Of a DNA stretch of 64,000 bases, positions 1 to 13,100 are shown piece by piece. Origin of the DNA: Aptenodytes patagonicus (taxonomy: Eukaryota; Chordata; Aves; Sphenisciformes; Spheniscidae). Below the pieces are notes generated by a model that had not been told where the DNA came from, did no database searches, and worked only from the letters and a program-made list of their open reading frames with translations. Within the stretch, counting starts at the first letter, position 1. Each line of letters begins with the position of its first letter. The stretch spans positions 18,913,028-18,977,027 of the forward strand of contig NC_134952.1 of assembly GCF_965638725.1 (NCBI RefSeq), written 5' to 3'. Both the position numbers and the translations under genes were made by a program.

Positions 1-1022
1 TCACAAAGTGTATGAAAATGTATGAAAATTATTTATACACAGGTGATTTCTAATTTTTAACAAATAACCAGTGATTTCTTTGGTTGTTGTAAAAAAAAAA
101 AAAAAAAAATTGATGGTTCCTAACTTGAAAATTCACCATGAAAAGGCTGTATTAAAATTGTAAAACAACAGAAAAATAAATAAGTATCTAAAAAATATTT
201 ATATAATAGGGATAAGATTTATGTAGGCCAAAGCTCTAAGTCTGGTTTCTGAAACTTAAGATTTTGTCAATATTCATTTCTGAATTCTGTCGTTATAATC
301 ATTAATATAAGAAACTAGACTGCAAGCATGGTTTGCAGCACTCACTTGCACGTAGATTCATGGTACAGTTTGCATTATTTGTGGGCTCAGCTAATGCAGT
401 AATGCACAGAACTGTGGCTGACTCCATAAGGGAGCAAGGCGCAATACAGAGCTATTTACGATGAGATAGCTTGGACAATGCAATTTACATTACAGCTCAC
501 AGATGTTCAGCCAATTTACAGGTAATTTTACCAGTTCATTTTGCCATCTCTGTGATCCTGCAGATAAAAAATAAATTAAAACAAAAATACATTAAAAATA
601 GCGTTCTCAGAAACACCATCAAAGGCGGGATTGCAAACTGTGATAACCCTTTTTCTCATAGGCAATTTTTACCCCCTAAAGAGTCAAAAGCTGAAATTGT
701 ATCTTCATTTTGTCAATACAAACGGGAGGTAATTATCATGGATCAAAACTGTACAGATTTCAGAGAATAGGGATATGGGAATAACTTTGGGGTCAGCTTC
801 TTTTTTTAAAAAAAAGTGATAATTAAACCAAAAAATCCAACTCCAAATTTATTTGGTCATGTCACAAGAATTAAGGACAGTCCAGCATTCCATTCATAGA
901 GAAACACCACAAAGTCTAAAATACAAATTTCATTTTAAAATTTAAAGCAACATGGCAGATATATCCTGTCAAATATAAATTAATAGTTGATTGTTTCTGA
1001 CTATCAAATTTGTATTTTTAAG
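1..1022 (+). other. SLIT2: SLIT2 intron (partial)
   Basis: AT-rich intronic sequence upstream of the EGF1 exon. It includes an A19 run at 91-109 and no coding similarity I can recognise. A short open frame at 471-770 has no family signature. Confidence 0.8.
91..109 (+). repeat. Poly-A run (A19)
   Basis: Nineteen consecutive A in intronic sequence, with no recognisable retroposon attached. Confidence 0.9.
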
Positions 1023-1147
1023 GGCCTGTGGATGTTAATATTCTTGCTAAGTGTAACCCCTGTTTATCAAATCCATGTAAAAATGATGGAACCTGCACCA
1101 ATGATCCAGTTGACTTCTATAGATGTACTTGCCCATATGGTTTCAAG
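1023..1147 (+). CDS. SLIT2: SLIT2 exon: EGF repeat 1
   Basis: Acceptor AG at 1021-1022; donor AAG|GTAGGT after 1147. Starts with the last two bases of a Gly codon (phase 1) and runs G-P-V-D-V-N to G-F-K, ending on a codon boundary. It carries the first five cysteines of EGF1 (C-x2-C-x4-C-x5-C ... C-x-C pattern). The length of 125 nt fits the phase of the following exon. The polypyrimidine tract is weak but T-rich. Confidence 0.95.
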
Positions 1148-4100
1148 GTAGGTACTGAATGAAGAGGAAAAAGCTTACTGCAGTGGAAGCTTCTCCTTAA
1201 CAACCTTTAAGTTTTATTTGGCTCCCTTCCACTACTGTCTGTATTTTCTTCTTTAATTATAACTGTTGTTCCCTGCATAGGGTCAAGACTGTGATATTCC
1301 CATTCATGCTTGCATTAGTAACCCGTGCCACCATGGCGGAACTTGTCATTTGAAAGAAGGAGAAAAAGATGGTTTCTGGTAGGTTGTTCTTAATTGTAAT
1401 AACAGGATGGAAAACTACTGAGTTTTATATGCTGAAATAATTTTGGTGTTAATCTTTGGGTTCTCTGTGTTTGCTGGTAAGTGCACCACAAAGGCAGATT
1501 TTCAGTGCTTGTGAAGTTTTCAGAACATGTTGCCGTCCTTGGAAAGCTTCTAAAGCTTTGAAACTGTTAAAAACAATAACAAATGATTGTGATTAGTTAA
1601 GGCATATCAGGTCAAGACAACATAGTATTGACTCCATTATGCTAATTAATAGCTAGCTAGATCCCTGCTGAAAAAATCTCACAATTCATCTGTTGTCATG
1701 TGTATTACTTCAACAGACAGCATGTAAATGATAAAATGTAAATCCCAGTGAAACAGAAAATTAATGATTCATTTGAAACTCACTATGCCAGCAGATAAAC
1801 ATGCTGTGAGCATTTTTAATCTTGAGTTATTTAATCGCACAGTACAATTACTCCAGATGTACTTCATGAATTATGAAATAAAGTTCATTAGCATTCTTAT
1901 GTGAACTTATTAGTCATTTAATAATCTACACCTCAAGCTTGTTAGAAATGACACTTCAAAAAGATACAATTCATTATCCTGCAACTCATTATGACATTAT
2001 TCTTATTTTTTAATCCAGATTCTGTCCAAAGATTAAATAGTTTTCCGTTAAAAATTAAGCGTATACATCTTAATACTATGCCTCTAGAATTTAAAGTGAC
2101 AGTCATGTCTCAGAATTTGACCTTTTTCATTTATTTGTTTAAACGCTACATATTTTGAAAATCAAAGCAATCTTATAATCAAAGCCACAGAAATTATACA
2201 TACTGCATATTACAGGAAAATGTATGTGTAGTCATGTTTGAGTGATCTTTCACATATACTATCTATTTTGATGTATTTGTTTTGTATAAACATATGTAAA
2301 AGCAAAAAAAATTACTGCTTTGAAGAATTTATACAGGCTTTGTTTTTATATATCAATGCATGTATTGTGCATGGAACGTTAAACAGAGCTTTATATTGGT
2401 GCATTTAACTGAATGATAGTGGAGTACTACTATTACATACTAATCCCTGATTCCACAGTCTTTTCCATGTGTTTAAAAAAAAAGGATCACTTTCCATAAG
2501 AAATATAATCTAATCTTATAATATAAAGGTAGCACGCTTTTCAAAAGGAATGTTCAGTGATTTAATTTAAGAAGCTCCTTAAACTAAATATTAAGGCACA
2601 AATTTAGAAGCCTTTTTTCTGTAATTTAAAATACATAAGCATTTATTACATGGTGTTTTACATTATATCAACCATGTTCCTTTATGGGATAGTGATTATG
2701 AATTATTGTACCTCTTAATTATAGAACTTCTTGTCTGGTATCCCCAGCTAAAATGTCCATGCGGTTAGTTTTGTTTTCTGTATTACAGGTGCACTTGTGC
2801 AGATGGATTTGAAGGTGAAAACTGTGAAGTAAATGTTGATGACTGTGAAGACAATGATTGTGAGAATAATTCTACTTGCGTGGATGGAATTAATAACTAT
2901 ACTTGCCTTTGTCCACCTGAATATACAGGTAGGAGTATAAGAGAAAGTACAGGTAATTCAAGAATTCCTAGCAGAACAGTAATTTTTTTCAGTTTGTAGG
3001 TGAATTAGTAGTTACTCTACAATTGACTTAAAGCCAGGTTTCCCTCCGTATTTCTCTCCTATATGTTTTGTAGTCAAAAGTCGACTTAATGCCCACTCAT
3101 TAATTCTTTTGTTAGTTTTGAAATTACAGCATTTTGATATTTAAAAGATCATTCAAAATGTGTCCCTCCCTACTGTTTACCTAACCCAGACACCCCAATG
3201 AAGAACCTCCGTAGCTGTAGAAATCTGAAAAATACTCTGCTTTTATCCTGTATAACTCATACTACTAACAGGGCAGACAAGGATCTGTCTGTGCCAGTAG
3301 GGAATTGAATTTGGCATCCCTGGATGCTGTCCTGCCCTCCATTAGAAATATTAATGCAGAGTGTGATGCTTTCTGTTCTAGCACAAAAAAAAAAAGCAAA
3401 AATCATTAGAAAGTGTCTAATTATTTGTTTCTATCAGTTGCAGTCAGGCCAAAGCATTCCCCTCTTATTGAGACAGAGGGTCTCTTGCTTGCTGTAATCA
3501 TCTCTGTGGGAGCGGAGGGTAGTTAGAACAGCAACACTGGAGAACAAGAAGTAGGATCTATTGTTTACATTGATCTGTTTTATAGTTTTTCTAACTAGAC
3601 AGATCTATTTTCTGCCAGCTAGTTGACCACTAGGAGAACACAGAGCTTGAATTCACAAAACTATGATTTGAAATGCATAAAAAAGAAATGTAAAATCCAC
3701 CATAACTTGGGAATTAACTCTACTCAGTCATCCTGTATCTTTACCTTAATCAATCCTATTGCCTCTGTCCAATGAGTTTTTCACTATCCTCAGGGAGCAC
3801 TAAATTTGAGCTCTGGAAAACTGGGAGGAGAGGTGAACTCCTGAATTAATTTAATTTATTGAAAACATAGCTAACTCCTTTTTAATCCAAGCTATTTCCA
3901 TCATCAGTTCTACAACCTATTGGATTGCTCAGATGTTTTAGGGTATTCAAATTTAAAGTCAATATTTAAATCTTGGAAACCCACAGTGAGTTAAGATGAT
4001 AGAACACAGGTATAAGAAATACAATTTCATAATCTAATATATGTATTCATCCAGTATTTATGCTGGGTAAATGTTTGGTAGAAATTTCCCCATATAGCAT

Positions 4101-7100
4101 AAGCTACAAACCTACAGCAATACAGGTTAAAAGTATAAGTAGCCAGAATAAGGCATTTAATAAGTGGATGGTCCGCATCTGGAAGAACAGACATAATCTG
4201 CTTAGACAAAATACTGTTTTGCCAAGTACTGATACCTTAGTACCTAAAAGCAATTGACAATCCAAGCCTTAGAAACAAATAATAGGTAACAGCATCAATA
4301 AGTAGAGACAGGTGTTTGCTATTTCTCCTATAACTATATTTCAGCTATATGCGAGTCAAGCTTCAGCTCCCCTGGGATCAACTGCTATCTCCTTTAAAAA
4401 TGTGATCAGATATTCTACTGTGTAGGCTGGAAGAAAGCAAACCAAAGTCACATCAGTCCAGTATTCCTGTTAAGTGGCTTCATGCTAAGAGGTTTCATGT
4501 ATCTATTAGATAGTAGACAATTCATTTGCACGTACGTTCCTCCTCTGCAGCTTTGCAGGTGTTTTTACCTGTGTTGTTCATTTCTTCATTTTCCACGTTG
4601 CTCTAGATGCATTTAACTGCTCGAGTCAATAGCTTGCTGTATTCACAGTATGCCATGGGAAGGACTGTTTTGTATTAAATATCCATGGAGTGGATACAAA
4701 GGTTTGTTTATATGTGCTAGCCTAAAACTTCGATTAAGTGTGCCTGTTGCATTTCTGTAGTATTGTAGTTGAAATGTACATTTTACATTTACAATTGAAA
4801 CAGCAATTGTAGGATTTCTCTATAAATCTGTATGGTTAGAGCAAAAAGGAGAGCATAAACATCGGTAACATTTTTGATGTTTGTATTGCAGTTGTGCTTC
4901 TTCAGTCAAACTACAAGAAAGTGTATTTTTTAATTTGATTCATAATTGTGCATGATTCTAAAAGGAAAATACTGTGAGTTTACATGGAAAGTGGTTTTGT
5001 TTGCTAACTGTAATTCTTTCAGAAAAAGAGATTTGCTTTTACAGATGCAATGCCTACTCATAATCGCTACTGAAGTCAGTAGGTCATGTGAGCAGGTGAG
5101 AATCTTCTCACCAGCTCTAAAATAAATCAAAACAATCTACTTGTAATCAGTAAGTTGAGCTGTTCTGGTTTTTAAAAAATGTTGAGAATTTACAGTATCT
5201 CATCAGATTTTTTCAACACCTTACCAAAAACAAAGACATGTATTTTTTTAAACATACAACACCAGAGCCTCAACTCATATTATAGCTAAGTTGGGCAAAA
5301 ATTGTAGCAAAAGTTCAGGTTTTTCATTCCACAGGATACAGTACAGAATTCTACAATATACTATCCTTCTTACAGAGCATCTGAGGGTAGGACATAATGT
5401 GTGAGATCCTAAGTCATTTTTGAGATTAATTGTAAAGAGAAAATATAAAACATTGAGCTAGTCGAGGGGTCTTCACATCTGTCATCTTTGATCTTGCATA
5501 ATAATTAAGTAACCTTCAGTGTTAAGAATTAGACTGACAGTAGTCTGGACACATCAGGATCTAGAAATGGTAGTGTTCAGAATATAAAGTAATCTTACAG
5601 TGTGTATGAGGTACCAAATTATTTATAGGATTTTTTTTCTCTGGCCTATAGCCTGATTTGAAAGATAAGTTGCAGAATCCCTGTCCAGTATGAATACAGT
5701 GATTTTCATGAGGAACTTTGTAAACATTTGGGTTTTGGTATCTGTTCTAACAGGTTAAAACCAGATATGCAAATTGCTAATGTGTTTTTTTATGAAAGGT
5801 ATTTATCACTAAATGAATTCATGTACTAGCTGGGCAAAAGTAGGTTAACGATCAGGAAAACAGGCTATATATTCATTAGGTAAAAAGATTTTTAAATTCA
5901 AAGATACTTATCTCTAGCTCAAAAAGTCCCTGAGCTGTAAGTTGCTGGAGATTGGGACAGTATACATACCAGGAAAATACCACTGTAGGCTTGTCCTGTT
6001 CTCTTTTAATTCTGTTGGCAATACTTCAAATTGTCTGTGTTCACGATGTCACAGCATATATGTACTGAATGTGGAAGTGCACCAGCCCAGAATATTTTTC
6101 TGGGTGAATGGTTATCTGCAAATATGCTTTACATTTCAGTAGCACAGTATAAGGAAGAAGTCAGCTGAAACCTGATGGTATGAAATGTAAATCACTCTTC
6201 TTTAAAGTTTTATTTTCATGTGGAAGGCTTGTTAGGATCTCAAATTAACTCTGAAAATGCATACAAAAACTACGAAAAATATTATAAAGAATGTTGCAGT
6301 GCAAAACCAGTCACTTTTTGACTTTTCTAGCAATCCCTTGAAAATTGACACTTCTCACGTACGCAGTGTTGATTTAAAAACAAACAAAAAAGCTTATTAT
6401 TTTGTTGCTTAAGAATCAGGAATCCATTTTTCTCTGCCTCAATGAAGTTTTACAATTACCTCCACAGTTACAGGTGGAAAGACAAAGAATGGTATTTGCA
6501 CTATACTATGAGCTTTCTTAAGATCACAGACTCTAACTCTGAAACAACAGTAAGCAAATGGAATCAGCGGACGCTCAGAGTGTCTGATGAAACTTTGAGA
6601 AATAAAACATTTAAAATATCTCACTATGTCCTGCACTCTTTAACCTTGCTATTCTCTTAACATTATCATCTCCTTTATTTTAACCTCAGTCTAGTAAACT
6701 TCAGGTCATTTTATGTACATTCTGTAGATTACAGATGATCATTTCTCTTGCTCATTATCATCAGTCATTAGATCACAGATCTAATTGATCCAGAAGTAAA
6801 ACCTTTCTTATGCCACCAGCGGCATGCACTTCTTACCTTTTCTGTTTGTTTTGCTCTGCTGTAGGTGAGACTCTGAAGCTTGCTTCATTTTGCTATATCA
6901 ACCTCTCTGCTGCTATAGTTGTGCATTAGCTTAATGTGCTATGCTGTTGTATTACAATGTAAAAAGTCTCTTGTCTCTTCTGTCTTTGTCACTGCAAGCT
7001 GCTAATCTGAATGAAGTGGAAAAAGGTCAGTTGTCTTTTAAGCCTATTTTCACTTACTTTGGTTTCTCACTTTCCTTTCCTTAAAGGTGCATGGATTTCA

Positions 7101-10100
7101 GTTCTTAAAAATGATCAAATAAATTGTATATAGATATAATTTAGAAAGCTCACTGCAAATCCTCAAACTAGGCACTTGGCTCTTGCTGTGAATACATGTC
7201 AGAAGAATGTTGTGGAAAATGCAGATCGCCATGCAGGAGTACTTTAATACTACCTTCATTGTCTTTTTTTCAGATGTATTAAAAATCTGTGCAGCCACTG
7301 ATAGGACTAACAAAAAAGTTTACATGGTGGTCTTCTGAAGTCTTTATTCTCATCACCTTAAAGACATACCTTGATCCTGTTCTAATGTATTCTCTGTTTT
7401 ATAGCACTGTTTTGCTTTAATTTCTTTGTTAGATTATGGTACTAGAAAATATGCTGGAGTATAAAATGGCAATCTTGCTCATCATTTCTGTGGCCTTTTT
7501 TTGCTGTAAATATCTAGAGAATCTGAAATGACAACATTAAGCTGAGGCTATGGTACAAGAAGGGTAATAGTGGAGGGATTTATGACACTAACTTTGGGTA
7601 TTCCTGGGTTGTTGTTTTTAAGTTTCTGCCTAACACCTATCTCATTAACAGAGATAAACCATCCTCTGAACAATCTGATCATCTATACAATCTGAGAGCT
7701 AACATAATCATGACGACATATTTATGAAGTTACATACTTAGTTTTAAAAGCAAATGAATCATCTTGTAGTGTATTTGCCATTAATTTGATAAACATATTG
7801 TGCAGTCTATACAGCAATATAATATTTCACTAGTAATAAAAATATTTTCATTATCCATGAAATAGCATGTTGAGCAAGGCTGTAATTATACCATCTATGT
7901 TGATTAATTTAGACGTCTGATGAGTAATTCTTACAACTTAAACTCAGAGCCTAAATTCTCTCTGTAACTGATGGAGAGAACAAGACATTTCCAGAAAGTG
8001 ATTCCATCCACAGGTGTTCCATGCTTAAATCTGTATTCCATTTAGATATGTTGCCATATTTGCATTTTATTATTACTTATGTGGACAGCAAAGATAGCCT
8101 CCTGTTTTTCTTTCCCCTTGTCACTTCCTAAGTTATTTTTTCTACATTGTTCTGTTACTATCCCAGTATGAAACTGGTTGGTTTTATAAAAGAGTACTTC
8201 TCCCTAGAAAAACTAGAAAAAGTGGAAAAAAAAAATGCAGATTACAATAACTAGTTTAACATCTGTGATTCATGGATAAAATTTTGCTTTGTCACTGATT
8301 TCCAGTAGTGTAAATTACAGAATTTTAGGATTTACTTCCGGAAATTAAAAGAAAAACTAAATTTCTATGTTCATGAAAAATAGCTTTTCAAATGGCATGT
8401 AAAGGGTAGATGCTACTATGAAGAGACTCAAGTCTCCATTTCAAGTTGAAGCAGCTGTTACCTGTGTATAATTAGTCTTGCTGATAGTTTAAATGTCTTT
8501 AAATGTGATTAAAGGTAGAAAGGCAATGAATCCTAAACAGAACCGTAGTCACTGTAAATGTATTACACAAGTGTGAACTATAACATATTAAAATTACTGA
8601 TTATATCAAGAACAAATTTCTCACAAACGAATTATCAAACACCCAGGGGATGTGAACTAAGTTCAGCACCAAAATTAAGCAGATGTGTATGTGATACATA
8701 CTTGTATTAGCTTGCCAGCTGAACATGAAAGTTATTAATGGTCTATATGTTGCTTGGAGGATCAGTCAGTTTTATCATGCCAGACATCTTCTGAATTGTG
8801 ACAGTAGTAGGAAAAAAAAAAAGGGATAATTTTGAGTAATCATCTCAGTTTAGGCAAGCTCTAGACACAGCTATATATATTTTTATACATTTCAAAACTT
8901 CATTACATGGCCTTCTTGCTACTACAATAAAGGAGTTGAGTTACTACTTTCAATTCCCTTGGTAATCAAGTAAGTACCTGCCTAAAATTTAAGCATGCAA
9001 GTAATCAAATCATGTCATATCAAACTTGATAAAAAGTTCAATTATTTCATTAAATCAGGATCACAATCCTCATTCTTGTAAGAACTACACATAAGTGTTA
9101 TAGCTTCTTAGAATAAAGAGATACCTTTGCTACTTTTGCTTTTCATCACTCATTGTAAAATTTTCTGTTTCATCTAGCTTAATACACTTCAAATGACTAT
9201 TCTATATTAAAAGCTGGAGTATTAAAGTAATTTTACTGCTTTTTCCTAAAGGGGGAATACACATTATATCCTTGGCAAGCTGAGCTACCTGCTACTAGTT
9301 TGATCACTGCCATTACTGATTCTGGTCTATTATCCATCCGTTCCTTTTCCTTAATTGTCTTAAAGCTTACCTGCCTTAAAGTTACTAGTTCTTTGTTGTT
9401 GCCGAACAGCATATATAAAACAACTAGAAATGTTAGACTAAATAAGCCCCATATTACACTGAGATCCACAAGCATCGTGCATAGATGAACAGGCTTAAGC
9501 AATGGTGAAAGATAGGAACAGTCCAGCAATGAATCAGATCTAGAATTTGACTTTAAAATTACATTCCAACAAAATGTTCAGATTTGTTTCACATCCTACT
9601 GTGACTGTGAACTTTTTTTAATTGTAAGCAACTTTGTCCCTTATATAGTAGATATTTGTATTTGTCTTTTCTGAATAACAGGCTCAAGACTTTAAATAAT
9701 TTATGTTGTCTACTGTTCATCAAACTCAAGACTTCATAAAAATGCAGCACTTTTCTGTATATAGTTTGTTAAATGGCACTGTCATTTTCCAACCACTCCT
9801 ACACTCTATTGGCTATTTGAGTCAGAAGTAATGAGATGGAGACCTCCAGTCAAAGACTCAGATAATAATACCTAATTGATAAAACATAAATACTCTAGAA
9901 GTTGACTCACAATATATCACAACCAAGCTCAGAAGCTGGAATGGACATATATGTACATGTATAAAATCCTGCTATTCTAGCAATTATCAGTAACTCTGTA
10001 ATATATATTTGTTATTTTAGCTTTGGAATAGAGAGTAAGTCTTCTACCAAAAACCTAATTTTGATAATTAAAACTGACCTTTCTTTTGCATTCTGTCTCT

Positions 10101-13100
10101 AGTTTTTATTCTAATATCATACTCAGCTTTGCTAATACACTAGTGATTTTAAGATTGTTTCTTCAGTAAGCTTGCCTGTAATTAGCAATGTGCTATTATA
10201 TTCAGAAGCCCATGTCCATTTGTGTTAGAGCTCTCCTCTTCATTCATAAATATAGTGGCTGACATTGCTTTATTTGACTGTATTTTTAATTTATTGCCCA
10301 ATTATTCAAAATAACGATGTAAATCCTTTTTCACCTCATAGCATTGTTCCTCATTATTTGTTGTACTACGTGTCTTTATATATTGGAAAATCCAGAGTTA
10401 AGTTTTTCTATGATTTATACTCTCATCAAGTCATAAAAGTGAGTTAACATACACAGAGGAAATACAAACTGACCTGTGAACCTAGCAATCTTGTAACTTT
10501 GGTTAGTTAATCAAGGATTACACACAATTCATCATCAGTATTTAATAGTGTTGTCTGACTGTTTAAGTCTGCATCATCCTCTACATGTACTGGCAAAAAC
10601 TCAGTAAATATTCCAGTCTTGACCTTGGAGGGTTGTGTTCATTTGGACTGTGCAGACCACGCAGAGTTTGGCTGGTTGCAGCGCTACTCCATACCAGAAT
10701 GCAGACTCCCTAGATTAATTAAGCAAGATGTCTTATGAAAAGAGTTACTGCTGGTTCTAATTAAACTTTGGAAGCTTTTCGTAGGATTTTCGACACTTTA
10801 TCCACTGCTTATTTTTAAACAAACTAGTCTGTTGCTTATTTTCCTACATACAGAAATGTTCCCATCTTTTAAAAACATAATTACTTAGCCAAGCTCTTAC
10901 AGAAGCCTCAGTTACAATATTATTAGATGAATAAAAGTATGTACACACACATTGGTGTCAAGCTTCCTGGAATAGAGACATTTGTTTCACAATTTTTTTT
11001 CATTATTTTGAAGTATGGTTTTTAAAACATTGTATTATGCTTCCCAAATCAGGGAGTTCTCTAACATTTCCTTCCAGTACAGCCACGGAGCCTACCTTGG
11101 TAAATCTGGTATTTCCTTCAATGAGTGTTTCGCTTTCATCACTATCTTTTCATTTCAACAAAATTACTTTCTCCCCTTCACCGTGTCTTAGTTAAATTCT
11201 GAATAACACATTGGTTATTCAGTACGCTAAAAGAGGTGTTGCTTTACTAGGAAACTATTCTTCAGCAGTTCAGACACCATGTCACATATTTTTATTTACC
11301 GTTTCTATTAACTTTTTTGCAAACAGTTGTATTTTGGTTATGGGAACGCTCCATTCAGAATATAAATCTGTTAACAGTATAACTGAAGACCTTGCACTTG
11401 GGTTATGTTGGTTTGTTCTTCTAGTATTTATATTTTCATTCAGAAATTCAGTATCAGATGTACGTATTTTGGATTCCATCTTGAATTTTTCTTGTTTTTC
11501 TTTTTACTGATCCTGTGTGCAAGTCTGTCATGAATTCTACTCTTTGTTTATAATGGAAGTTTGTACTTTATGTAAAACTGACTTTTTTGTTCATAGGGTT
11601 TTTTACATTATTATTTCACTACATGGACCACCATGTTTACCATGTCCTTTCCTCGATTGCTGTTTCCTTCCCTAGGCTAGTTGCTAATGGACTGTTTAAT
11701 TGAAGGCTCCCTCCGGTGACATGATTCTGACTTACTTCACAGTGCATACAATTTGCAAATGCAAAGGGAAACTTTCCTTCCTTTTATGCTGTCACAGCAC
11801 AAAAAGTCCTGTCTTTTAAAGACAAGTGGGTTTTTGAATCACTGTTTCTCTTCTTTTTCAGTCTGTGCACTTTTCTACAGAGTACTCAGATCAAAGTCTG
11901 ATCATAATATCAAAAATACCTGACAATGTTTGCAAGCCATTTGGCTGCAGTAGGCCTGGTAGCGTAACATTGATCTTACGATTTGAAGTGGACATTTTTC
12001 AAAACTGTAAGCCTGTTTCAAACTTAAACTTCCAGTGTGACCCTCAGTCTCTATGCAGGATTCACAGCTATGACTTGGGAATTAAGACTTTTCAAGTGCC
12101 CCTGAGCTTTTCATGAGGTGATTCAGCTTTCAGTGTAGTTCAGAAGATATTAGGGCCATCAACCTATGACTACTAAAATGCAGTGTACTCTAACTAAGAA
12201 ATCATGTATTTTATAAGTACCTGGATGGGGGAGAGGGGTTTAAAAAAATGGACAGGCTTAGACACTACTCAATAAAGCTGTTTGCCACACAAGAAATTTC
12301 AGAGGTCTGTGCCAATAATAATCTAAGCCATAGCCCAAATATTATCCTGTAGCAAAATCAATGCCAGTTCAGTAAAGTTGACAGCAATGGTGAGATTGCA
12401 TGTTCCCATTATGCCAGTCCTAATTTGCGTTTTTCTAGGTATTTTGGGTTTTTTCCACTGAACTTTTACTATGATTCTAACTAGAGACAGCAAACCTCCA
12501 GCCCTGTTTGAAAGATAGGATCAATATGTCACTTTCAGAAAGTCTCTGATATACTGTTAGAATTAATAATCTTGGGAATGTTTAGAGGTGTTTTTGTCCA
12601 AGTCTTGTAAGCACTGAACAGCCATATTTTTATTATTTGTAATTGGGGTGTCATATATTTTGCAGTTCTGCATGTAATTTAATATAGAATATATGCCATA
12701 ATAAGATATTTGTATGGGGGTGTGTGTGTATATATATGCATATATACACATATACATAGGCACATATATACATTTCTAAGCCATAGGAATGTGTATAGAC
12801 TAGGTTAAAAAAACAGTGATTTTTGCTTACTCTACTCCAAGTTCCTGAAAATCTGAATTCTCTGTTCCCGTATTTATATATCACTCTTAAATGTTGCTGG
12901 CCTTTAAACGGATTTCAGCTATTACATCAAGTTCTGCAAATTTACTAAATGCTATGTGAAGAATTACTTCCTCTCAGATATGTCTTTGTTTGAACAAAAC
13001 CCTTTGAAAAGAGAAAGGGGTCTGGTTTTTGTTTGATATATCGTGGGATGCAAAGAATCCCTGGTATTTCAGGATTCTTTTTGCACTGACCTAGTCACAA